This document shows, piece by piece, positions 54,693 to 62,098 of a stretch of DNA of 64,000 nt. A model generated the notes under the pieces. It was not told the origin of the DNA and ran no database searches. It worked only from the letters and a program-made list of their open reading frames with translations. The position numbers and the translations under genes are program-made. Within the stretch, counting starts at the first letter, position 1. Each line of letters begins with the position of its first letter. Source of the stretch: Alteromonas sp. M12 (GTDB taxonomy: Bacteria > Pseudomonadota > Gammaproteobacteria > Enterobacterales > Alteromonadaceae); contig NZ_CP144164.1 in assembly GCF_037478005.1 (NCBI RefSeq), positions 372,001 through 436,000 on the forward strand, given 5' to 3'.

Positions 54693-56017
54693 GAGACAGT
54701 CATATATAAAACCACAAATAGGACAGTCTTTAGTGAAAATATATTGTGATTAAGCAGTAAGTGCAAATGTTCAAGGGTGTTTTTGACCTAAGAACAGCCG
54801 ATACTCTATATTTATACCGTATTTATGTTGTCTTGGTCGATTTAGCCAAATTAGAAAGGACAGCAGGTAAGTGGATGCATTTGGAATAATCGGTGGTTTA
54901 TGGAGCGAGGCTATTGGGCTATCCTTCTGCTGCCTTTTAGTCTGCCCCTCCCCGTGTTTAGCATAAAACGTTCCATCGACCTTGGCTCACCAGCTGCCAC
55001 GCCAAAATATTTCTCAAAATTATGAAGAAGATTCATCCAAAGCTGTTCACTGCACCCGAAAGTTCGAATTATTGATGGCTGTGTAGTTTCGTTTCTACTT
55101 GCCGAATCAAACCCTTGAGCGCTAAAGCGAATAAGTTGAATGTAATCATCTAAGCGAAACGGTAATTCGGTTCGCTGATTTTGAATTGGACTATGCTCAA
55201 AAGCCATTAATGACGTTGGTTGATAGCCTTGACGAAGTGCATCTATGCGTCGCTTAATACTTGTGTGCTCGGAAGATTCGGGGTTGTAAGCTATTTTGGA
55301 CCGAATTGGGTTCAAATCAACATAAGCTAAACAAGCTGCTAAAGCTTTTTCATCTAATAGTGCTTGGGATTTAAACCGCCCTTCCCAGAAATGTCCTGTA
55401 CAGTCATCTTCTTGATTAGCTTTTCGAGCAATAGGCTCATTGAGTTCACGCATAAACCAGCTAATATCGTACAAGCGTTTCCGATAGATGGATATGGTGT
55501 TAGCAATGGTTTCTAGCTGAATGCTAGAACGTTCAGCAGAATTGTTTTTCATATAGAATTGCTGAACAAGATCCGTTGGCTTGTGTATTTTTTGCCAACG
55601 TTTAAAGACCTCGAAATCTGATAATTTTAAGGCTTCAATTTTATTTATATGCAAGACCACGTGAACATGGTTACTCATGACCGCGTAAGCGCACACATCA
55701 AGGCAAAATACAGAAGCAAGCAGGAGCAATCTATCTTCTACCCATTGTCTGCGGTGTTCGTAATTTTTGCCAGAATATTTGTCATAACCACACAAAAAAG
55801 CACGACGAACACACCGCGACATACAATGATAGTAGGGGGTATCTTCAAGACTGATTTGATGCTTCCTGGGCAGCGGCATATAAAACTCCGAACACTAAAT
55901 ATTGTGCACAAGCATAGCGCTTAGGGCGCTAAACACCAGTCCAGTTTAGGTCGAGTTTTTATGACTGTCTCAGTCGAGGTTTGATCACTTAAGTTGATTA
56001 TAACTAGTGACTGTCCT
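54693..56017. mobile_element. RAYT/IS200-like element with inverted GGACAGTC-type borders
   Basis: The transposase gene is bordered by oppositely facing copies of two short motifs. GAGACAGTCATA at 54693-54704 faces its exact reverse complement TATGACTGTCTC at 55960-55971. AGGACAGTCTTTAGTG at 54720 faces AGTGACTGTCCT at 56006-56017. A further GGACAGC lies near 54858. Exact ends of the mobile unit cannot be fixed from one sequence. It lies between the YigI-like and MscS genes. None of the GTAG-footed palindromes of arrays 1-5 is found here. Confidence 0.6.
54911..55879 (-). CDS. REP-associated (Y1/IS200-like) tyrosine transposase
   Basis: A 322-residue HUH-type single-strand transposase of the RAYT/Y1_Tnp family. 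The N-terminus has HQISLEDTPYYHCMSRCVRRAF (about 7-28). The HUH metal site is H71-V-H73 in AYAVMSNHVHVVLHI. The FWEGRFKSQALLD and ACLAYVDLNPIRSKI segments (about 165-200) carry the nucleophile-region tyrosine and conserved NP. It appears full length and undamaged. RAYTs mobilise or maintain REP palindromes, but the bordering motifs here differ from the GTAG palindromes elsewhere in the window. So its substrate may be the GGACAGTC motif (inference). Confidence 0.88.
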   Translation of the reverse strand: MPLPRKHQISLEDTPYYHCMSRCVRRAFLCGYDKYSGKNYEHRRQWVEDRLLLLASVFCLDVCAYAVMSNHVHVVLHINKIEALKLSDFEVFKRWQKIHKPTDLVQQFYMKNNSAERSSIQLETIANTISIYRKRLYDISWFMRELNEPIARKANQEDDCTGHFWEGRFKSQALLDEKALAACLAYVDLNPIRSKIAYNPESSEHTSIKRRIDALRQGYQPTSLMAFEHSPIQNQRTELPFRLDDYIQLIRFSAQGFDSASRNETTQPSIIRTFGCSEQLWMNLLHNFEKYFGVAAGEPRSMERFMLNTGRGRLKGSRRIAQ

Positions 56018-56077
56018 TTATGGAATTCTGCTTTTTATCACATTTTTTGAATCGGAATAGTAAGAACTGATTGGGTA

Positions 56078-57121
56078 TTAACTTTCTTTAATTTCTTCGG
56101 CTTTATTGAAAGATTTTATTTTTTGCGTTAAATCTTCGATTTGTAATTTAAACGATTCTTTCTGATTTTCATCAGCTTGTTTGAGTCGCTCATTTAACTC
56201 AACTAATTGCGTTTTTAACTGTTCTAAAAGTACTTCTTTTTGTTCTGCCTCTTCAGCTTTGTCAAAAATCACCTGATCTACAGTCGACTCACTATTCTCA
56301 TTGTTAACTTGTTGTTTAGGTGGAATAATTTTGACGTCATCTGGAATTTTACGTTGGTTCATGAAACTAGGGGACATGATTTCGATATCGTTTTCGTGAA
56401 GGATATTTAAAACCTCCCGGTTCAGTCGAGTTCTCGAGCTGATTAGACTCTTAACTTCTTCCAATTTACCACTGATTTTGTAGGTTACCGAAAAGTCCCC
56501 TAGCTCAACAATATGCACAAAAGGGTCGGTTAGTTGGCAATTGGTAGCAGCTTGTAACAACATGGTTTCAATTGTTGAATTATGAATATCATATCCAAGG
56601 GATAAACTTGTAGAGATAATTGTGCCTGATGTACGAGTCACTGTGATGGGATTAGTGATCATAAACGTATTGGGCAGAGCTACTAAATCTCTAACTTCTG
56701 TCTGGATTTCTGTATCTAACAATCCACGCTCCACAACTCGCCCAAAGAAGCTTCCTACTTGAACAAAATCACCAGTGTGAAATGGTTTCGTAATTCTTAG
56801 CATTATTCCAGCTAATAAATTGGCAAAAATGGTACTAGAAGAGAACGCAAAAATCCCTGAGATGACTAAACCAATTAAACCTATGATTTGATTGCGAGAA
56901 CTTTCGCTCACTGGTAATGCAAATACTGTCGCCAGTAATGCCACTAAGGTCAATCCAAGCATTATTAACTGTCGCGAAAACAGTTTTTCATTTCCAGCAT
57001 CAGCTTGTTTAACTATCAATATATTGTGCGCACTCCAAAGCACCACAAATACAATTAAAAGGGTTATCAATAGCGGTATAAAAGAAAGTGTTAGTTCTAA
57101 CAATGAATCTGTTGAAAACAT
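56078..57121 (-). CDS. MscS-family mechanosensitive channel with coiled-coil tail
   Basis: 347 residues. Three N-terminal membrane helices (about 10-33, 48-68, 73-115) include the pore-like helix AFSSSTIFANLLAGIMLRI. The MscS beta domain follows (FHTGDFVQVGSFFGRVVERGLLDTEIQ, about 117-143) and a small alpha/beta domain to about 265. The last 60 residues form a charged coiled coil (EVLLEQLKTQLVELNERLKQADENQ), unusual for basic MscS and suggesting a partner or assembly role. It ends a three-gene - strand run with the ABC1 kinase and the Cys-rich protein. Confidence 0.87.
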   Translation of the reverse strand: MFSTDSLLELTLSFIPLLITLLIVFVVLWSAHNILIVKQADAGNEKLFSRQLIMLGLTLVALLATVFALPVSESSRNQIIGLIGLVISGIFAFSSSTIFANLLAGIMLRITKPFHTGDFVQVGSFFGRVVERGLLDTEIQTEVRDLVALPNTFMITNPITVTRTSGTIISTSLSLGYDIHNSTIETMLLQAATNCQLTDPFVHIVELGDFSVTYKISGKLEEVKSLISSRTRLNREVLNILHENDIEIMSPSFMNQRKIPDDVKIIPPKQQVNNENSESTVDQVIFDKAEEAEQKEVLLEQLKTQLVELNERLKQADENQKESFKLQIEDLTQKIKSFNKAEEIKES

Positions 57122-57151
57122 AAATTATTCCAGTGTAAAAATAGAGTAGGT

Positions 57152-58483
57152 TTAAATTCGATAATCCAAATAAGGTTCAAATATAGAACGTAAATCTACC
57201 TTAGCTTTGAGTTTCATCGCTAACAAAAATAAGCCACCTAGCTTTCGGTGCAAGAAAATAGTATCTACAGGGGGCGTATGCACATAGCTTTTGTCTATAC
57301 TCATTTGGGTGCCGATTACCCTTAATCGATCTAACAAATCGCTAGTTGAAAAATCGTAGCCCCCCTCTAAATAAAGTGGCTCACAGGATAAGTAACACAT
57401 TTCAGTTATATCGACTTGTGTTTTTTCTGAAAGGGTAGTGGTCATTAAGCCTAATTCCAACGCATTATCAGCGACTCCATTTTTGTCGTTTCGATATCCA
57501 GCTTGCATTAACTGGAGATACGCCTGAGCCATAGACTTGTTGTATTCTCTCGTTGCGCCAAAATCTAACAATACAATCTTTTCAGCTTCGTTATCATACA
57601 AAAAATTTGCAAAATTCGGATCGGTTTGAATAAGTTGAAACTCAAATAACTCTCTGAAAAATAGTGAAAAAAGGTCGCTTACGACTTTGTTTCGCAGTGT
57701 TTGACTTGCTTCACTGAGATTTTCAATTGGTTCTCCATCTAAAAAAGTCATGGCTAACACCGTCTCGCTACTTAATTCCGGCATCCAGTGAGGAATTACA
57801 AACCTGTCGTCAGTTCCTAATAAAGAACCGTACTGTTCTAAGCGTTTACCTTCTAAAATGTAATTAGCTTCTTCGTGCAATTGCGCTTTAGCTTCAGATA
57901 AAAGTGGTCCAATATTTATTCCCTTAGGTAGAAGGCCTGATAATTTTATTAAACTCGCGACGTTATCTACATCGCTGTTGATACTCTCTTTAATTCCTGG
58001 ATACTGGACCTTAATCGCTAATCGTCGCAAATTACTGTCAATTGCTTTGTGAACTTGGCCAATAGAAGCAGATGCAATGGGGTTCAACTGAAATTGGATA
58101 AATTGCGATTGCCATTCACCTCCCCAATGTGATTCCAAGACAGTCATCAATTCTGCTCGAGGCATAGATTTAGCGTCAGATCGTAATCGAGCTAATAAAT
58201 CAGATAATTCTTTGGGCAACACATCACCGCCATCCATGGAAATTAACTGTCCAACTTTCATGGCCGCGCCACGCATTTGAGCAAGTTGATCTGCTACCCG
58301 TTTGACATTTGACGGTGTCAGCAGCAGATCTTTTACTTTTGGCCGGTTACCTTTAGCAAGCTCAGAAACGCCCTCTGAAATCATATTCCCTGCAATCCGG
58401 GAAGCTAAACTTCCCATTTTTGCAAATCGAGAAACTCTACCTTTCGGTATCTTTGCTTCCTCTAAAGGTGGTTTTTTTGTCAT
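57152..58483 (-). CDS. ABC1/UbiB-family atypical kinase
   Basis: 443 residues of the AarF/UbiB/ADCK family, linked to isoprenoid quinone or lipid metabolism. The family KxGQ motif reads MKVGQLISMDGGDVLP (about 76-91), and the Ala-rich nucleotide loop is ASASIGQVHKA (about 136-146). The invariant Lys is in LAIKVQYPG (about 154-162). The catalytic-loop region is QTDPNFANFLY (about 287-297), with VLLDFGATREY as the metal-binding Asp. No C-terminal membrane helix, unlike UbiB itself, so a soluble paralogue is likelier. One base separates it from the upstream Cys-rich protein gene. Confidence 0.86.
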   Translation of the reverse strand: MTKKPPLEEAKIPKGRVSRFAKMGSLASRIAGNMISEGVSELAKGNRPKVKDLLLTPSNVKRVADQLAQMRGAAMKVGQLISMDGGDVLPKELSDLLARLRSDAKSMPRAELMTVLESHWGGEWQSQFIQFQLNPIASASIGQVHKAIDSNLRRLAIKVQYPGIKESINSDVDNVASLIKLSGLLPKGINIGPLLSEAKAQLHEEANYILEGKRLEQYGSLLGTDDRFVIPHWMPELSSETVLAMTFLDGEPIENLSEASQTLRNKVVSDLFSLFFRELFEFQLIQTDPNFANFLYDNEAEKIVLLDFGATREYNKSMAQAYLQLMQAGYRNDKNGVADNALELGLMTTTLSEKTQVDITEMCYLSCEPLYLEGGYDFSTSDLLDRLRVIGTQMSIDKSYVHTPPVDTIFLHRKLGGLFLLAMKLKAKVDLRSIFEPYLDYRI

Positions 58484-58484
58484 T

Positions 58485-58862
58485 TTATTTATTCTTTAGA
58501 TTGGGATAGCGTTCTGACAGCTTCTTTTCGAACGCTAAACAGGCTGGGGTTTGTCCTGCACTTTCAATATCTGCGCAACTTAATTCTGTTATTGAGTCTA
58601 TACACGCAATGGCAGAATCTTCGAAATCCATGTTTCCCTTAACCGCGTTTGTATCCATCATACTTTTACACATATTATCCACTACACCATCTATCATCAC
58701 TCGCATTTCTGGAGGGATACCATCTGTTGTTCCTATCTGTTCTGTCACACAAACTTTAATATGATCACACAAACGTATAGATGCTTCTTCAATGTTCTCC
58801 GCAAAAGTTACCGAGGAAAACAAGGTTAGAATAAGTGTTACTACTGTAGTTGGGCGAAACAT
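58485..58862 (-). CDS. Secreted six-cysteine protein of unknown function
   Basis: 125 residues with a signal peptide (1-21, cleavage after TFA). The mature part has exactly six Cys in a spaced pattern, in RLCDHIKVCV, DNMCKSM, IACIDS, LSCADI and TPACLA, which could form three disulfides in a helical bundle. No family recognised. It is first in a run with the ABC1 kinase and MscS channel. Confidence 0.6.
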   Translation of the reverse strand: MFRPTTVVTLILTLFSSVTFAENIEEASIRLCDHIKVCVTEQIGTTDGIPPEMRVMIDGVVDNMCKSMMDTNAVKGNMDFEDSAIACIDSITELSCADIESAGQTPACLAFEKKLSERYPNLKNK

Positions 58863-58894
58863 ACTCGCTCCTTATGGTTTAACGATATGAGTTA

Positions 58895-59049
58895 TTGGAC
58901 AGCCACTTTTGTTGGCGACTGATAAAGTAATAAATGTCACAAACATGGCTGTCTAAAATGAACTTCAAACGTGCCTGTCCAAAATAAACGAACATGCCTG
59001 TCCAAGATAAACGTTAATATTAGTTGGTATTCAATGATGCCTGTCCATG
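58895..59049. repeat. Cluster of GGACAG(G/C)C motifs without a transposase
   Basis: Within the 316-bp gap upstream of the DUF3010 gene: TTGGACAGCCACTT at 58895, ATGGCTGTCTAAAATGAA at 58945, GTGCCTGTCCAAAATAAACG at 58971, ATGCCTGTCCAAGATAAACG at 58994 and ATGCCTGTCCATG at 59036. The first faces the other four. The first matches the GGGACAGCCACTT duplicated next to the transposase 4.2 kb away. It looks like a non-autonomous derivative or landing site of the same element. The remainder of the gap holds the promoter region of DUF3010 and nothing else I recognise. Confidence 0.55.
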
Positions 59050-59178
59050 TTATGAAATCAAAATAGAACAAATTGGTGAGAATGTCAGCAAACAGATTCG
59101 ATATGGAAGATATTTTGTTGCAATAACTTGGTGAAACATGAGGTATAATTGTGAAAAGTGTATTGTTTAGGAGAAGTT

Positions 59179-59634
59179 ATGAGAATTTGCGGTGTTGAAC
59201 TAAAAGGTAGTGAAGCCAATTTATGTTTGTTGTCTTTGGAAAACGAAGTGTTTCATATTCCAGATTGCCGTGCGCGCAAGTTAACTTATCCTAAACAGGA
59301 TTCTACAGAAGAAGTTCGGGAATTTCAGTTTACATTTAAAAAATTGATGGAAGACTACAAGATTGACGCTGTGGTTATTCGTGAACGTCCAACCAAAGGC
59401 AAATTTGCAGGCAGTGCGGCTGGTTTTAAAATGGAAGCGGCAATTCAATTAATTGAAGAATTAAAGGTCGATGTTTTGGCGCCAACGTTTATCAAAGAAA
59501 TTTTAAAACGTAATCCAATTCCCGTGCTATTTTCAGAAACAGGTTTGAAAATGTTTCAGGAAGTGGCCTTTAGCACCGCTTTCGCTTACTTAATGAAAGA
59601 AAAGTACGGAATGGAACAACAACCGGTAGAATAA
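59179..59634 (+). CDS. DUF3010 family protein
   Basis: 151 residues from ATG 59179, preceded by AGGAGAAGTT; an in-frame GTG/TTG at 59158 lies too far upstream. Sequence pieces ICGVELKGSEANLCLLS, AVVIRERPTKGKFAGSAAGFKMEAAIQLI and APTFIKEILK match the DUF3010 family, common in marine gammaproteobacteria. The fold pattern resembles RNase-H-like resolvases, but no function is established. Monocistronic, with a hairpin right after the stop. Confidence 0.8.
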   Translation: MRICGVELKGSEANLCLLSLENEVFHIPDCRARKLTYPKQDSTEEVREFQFTFKKLMEDYKIDAVVIRERPTKGKFAGSAAGFKMEAAIQLIEELKVDVLAPTFIKEILKRNPIPVLFSETGLKMFQEVAFSTAFAYLMKEKYGMEQQPVE

Positions 59635-59638
59635 AATC

Positions 59639-59664
59639 AATCAATTTCGCGATTCAAATTGATT
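59639..59664 (+). terminator. Hairpin after the DUF3010 gene
   Basis: AATCAATTT (59639-59647) pairs perfectly with AAATTGATT (59656-59664), 4 bp past the stop. AT-rich, no good T tract. The next 255 bp up to rarD have only a short CTCGA/TCGAG hairpin at 59882-59895 followed by T residues. Confidence 0.45.
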
Positions 59665-59921
59665 TCGAAAAACGTCGGTATTAAATCTACGCGGAGGATC
59701 TTAATGATTCTTTGCTTGCAGGTTTGATCTATAAAATATCCGCAAGCTTATTTAATATCGCCGAGGCTTTTAAAGCGCATTGCGGCCTAATGTTAATTGT
59801 GAAATCGTGTCATATTGTTGGTTGTCGTCATATATTCAATTCTTTGTAATCAAATCGTTGTTGACGTTTTGTTATTATTCGCTCGAAACTTCGAGTTCAT
59901 TTTTCTGGTTGTTGTAAATTC

Positions 59922-60821
59922 ATGTCTGATAAATCGTTGAAAGCAGGCGTTATTTTCGCCGTCGCTGCATATGCCATGTGGGGTTTTGCTCCACTATATT
60001 TCAAAATGCTGATGGTGATGCCTGCGGCAGAAATCCTCGTACATAGAGTGATTTGGTCTGCTCTGCTATTAGTGGTTTTAGTATTGGCCTTAAAGCAGCT
60101 ACCAAAAGTTCAAGCTGCATTAAAAAATCCACGAGTAATTAAAATTTTATTGATATCGGGATTACTGTTAGCTGGGAATTGGCTGTTGTTTATTTGGGCT
60201 GTCAACAATGGTCATCTACTCGATGCTAGCCTAGGTTACTATGTTAACCCTTTGCTTAATGTCTTCTTAGGTCGCATGTTTTTAGGGGAGCGATTACGGA
60301 GAATGCAGAAAATTGCTGTGGCGATTGCACTTTTCGGCGTTTTAATCTTACTGTTTTCCTATGGGGAACTACCTTGGATTGCCTTGCTACTGGCATCTAG
60401 TTTTGGTGTTTATGGATTGCTCAGAAAGCAAGTTGCAGTAGATTCTTTGCCAGGACTGTTAATCGAAACCATGATGATGTTGCCATTTGCCATCTTCTAT
60501 TGGCTGTTTTTTGCTTCCCAAATGAGTAACCTATTCAGTAATGATGCAGATCTAAACGCATTATTAATAGGGGCAGGAATTATTACAACCGCACCCTTAT
60601 TATGTTTTACCGCGGCTGCTCGCCGTATACGATATTCTACATTGGGCTTTTTCCAATATATCGGCCCTAGCATTATGTTTATTTTGGCTGTGTACTTGTA
60701 TGACGAGCCCTTGCATGAGGCGCGTTTAGTCACATTCGGATTTGTTTGGTTAGCTTTAGTGATTTTTAGCTTTGATTCTTATCGGGCATATCGTAAATCT
60801 TTGAAATGCATGGGGGGGTAA
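59922..60821 (+). CDS. rarD: RarD-type EamA permease
   Basis: 299 residues with ten membrane helices of the drug/metabolite (EamA) superfamily. The RarD opening AGVIFAVAAYAMWGFAPLYFKML (about 8-30), HRVIWSALLLV (about 42-52) and GYYVNPLLNVFLGRMFLGERL (about 105-125) are characteristic. The exported substrate is not established. It keeps the neighbourhood seen in E. coli (recQ, yigI, rarD, uvrD region). It converges with the diguanylate cyclase gene, 15 bp away. Confidence 0.92.
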   Translation: MSDKSLKAGVIFAVAAYAMWGFAPLYFKMLMVMPAAEILVHRVIWSALLLVVLVLALKQLPKVQAALKNPRVIKILLISGLLLAGNWLLFIWAVNNGHLLDASLGYYVNPLLNVFLGRMFLGERLRRMQKIAVAIALFGVLILLFSYGELPWIALLLASSFGVYGLLRKQVAVDSLPGLLIETMMMLPFAIFYWLFFASQMSNLFSNDADLNALLIGAGIITTAPLLCFTAAARRIRYSTLGFFQYIGPSIMFILAVYLYDEPLHEARLVTFGFVWLALVIFSFDSYRAYRKSLKCMGG

Positions 60822-60836
60822 CAATTATCCCTGCTT

Positions 60837-62081
60837 TTAGTCAAGGTCGCCAATCACTCGGTTGCGACCTTGGGCCTTGGCTTTATAAAGGTGTTCGTCA
60901 GCTACGGTTAACATCGACTCTATTTTTTTACTAGCGCGGCTCGTCACTCCAACGCTCAATGTGCATGAGTGGCTAATACCTTTACTCTTTATTATTTTTT
61001 TACTTACGTCTTCGCGAAAAGCATTTAGCAGTTCAACTGCATGAGCATGGTCGACATTCGCCATAAAAATACAAAACTCTTCGCCACCGAAACGTGAGAA
61101 GTGAAAAGATGAAAAGTGGCGAACAATTATCTTTGAAACTTCTTTTAGCACTACATCTCCGAAGTCATGGCCAAAAGAGTCGTTAATTAATTTGAAGTTG
61201 TCCAAGTCGATTAAAGCTAACGACATTTGTGCCTGTCCACGGTGGATGGTGTTGTTAACTTTATTAAAGAAGTGCCGGCGATTTGGGAGTCCGGTTAAAT
61301 AATCTGAGTTGGCCGCTTGTCTAATGGCTTCTATCTGCTCGATATGTTCGACGTTTTGTACGATTCTGCAAAAAAATTCTTCGTGACAATAAGGCTTTCG
61401 TAAAAAATCATTCGCGCCACTCTTTATGAATTGAGCTAATAACGAAGCGCTCATGTTCGTTGACAAACCAATAATGCTTAATTGATCTTTATCGTAAAGT
61501 TTTCTGGCTTCTGAGACTAATTCCAACCCTGTCGTATCGGCCAATTGTTCTTCAACTAACATCAATTTTATAAGTGGGTGTCTTTGTAACAGGGTTAGTG
61601 CTTGTTCGGCGCTTGAGGCTTCGTAAGTGATGAAGTTATGCCGGGCTATCAATGAAGATTGCTTATTGCGATCGCGCCTAGATTTATCTACCAATAACAC
61701 CCCAATCTGTTTGTTTTTTTCTAATCTGATTAATAGCCGGCTCAGATATTCGAACATTTGTGCGTTTTGCTTAGGGATATAATCAACTACAGGTTTGGCT
61801 AAAATATTCTCGCGAACATCCTCTTCAACACCACCGGTTATAACAATGGTAGGAATAAAGGCATCTATGGTGAAATTAATTGCCTGTCCATGAGGAGCGT
61901 CGGGAAGGGAATAGCCAACAACCGCGCACAAATAAAGCTCTGGTGATGTAGTTTCAAAAATGATTTTCGCTTGAGCTAACGTATTGGCTAACACTACATC
62001 TAAGTTAGCTTTGCCAATGACACGCTTGAGCACGCGCACACTTGATTCACTATCTTCTATTAACAGAACCTTAAATTTCAT
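60837..62081 (-). CDS. Diguanylate cyclase with two degenerate receiver domains
   Basis: 414 residues from ATG 62081 (TTG 62087 would add two). Receiver-like domain 1 (about 1-118) keeps the acidic pair (LIEDS, E9-D10) and Lys104 but has Gly56 where the phospho-Asp should be (AVVGYSLPD). Receiver-like domain 2 (about 125-240) keeps the KP Lys (K229) but has Asp132-Lys133 instead of two acids and Glu177 in place of Asp (LMLVEEQLA), which may mimic phosphorylation. The C-terminal GGDEF domain (about 255-414) has an intact SRFGGEEFCI and DLDNFKLINDSFGHDFGD, so cyclase activity is likely. No RxxD inhibitory site. It lies 11 bp downstream of uvrD on the same strand. Confidence 0.87.
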   Translation of the reverse strand: MKFKVLLIEDSESSVRVLKRVIGKANLDVVLANTLAQAKIIFETTSPELYLCAVVGYSLPDAPHGQAINFTIDAFIPTIVITGGVEEDVRENILAKPVVDYIPKQNAQMFEYLSRLLIRLEKNKQIGVLLVDKSRRDRNKQSSLIARHNFITYEASSAEQALTLLQRHPLIKLMLVEEQLADTTGLELVSEARKLYDKDQLSIIGLSTNMSASLLAQFIKSGANDFLRKPYCHEEFFCRIVQNVEHIEQIEAIRQAANSDYLTGLPNRRHFFNKVNNTIHRGQAQMSLALIDLDNFKLINDSFGHDFGDVVLKEVSKIIVRHFSSFHFSRFGGEEFCIFMANVDHAHAVELLNAFREDVSKKIIKSKGISHSCTLSVGVTSRASKKIESMLTVADEHLYKAKAQGRNRVIGDLD

Positions 62082-62098
62082 TGGCAATTCAGTTCGTT

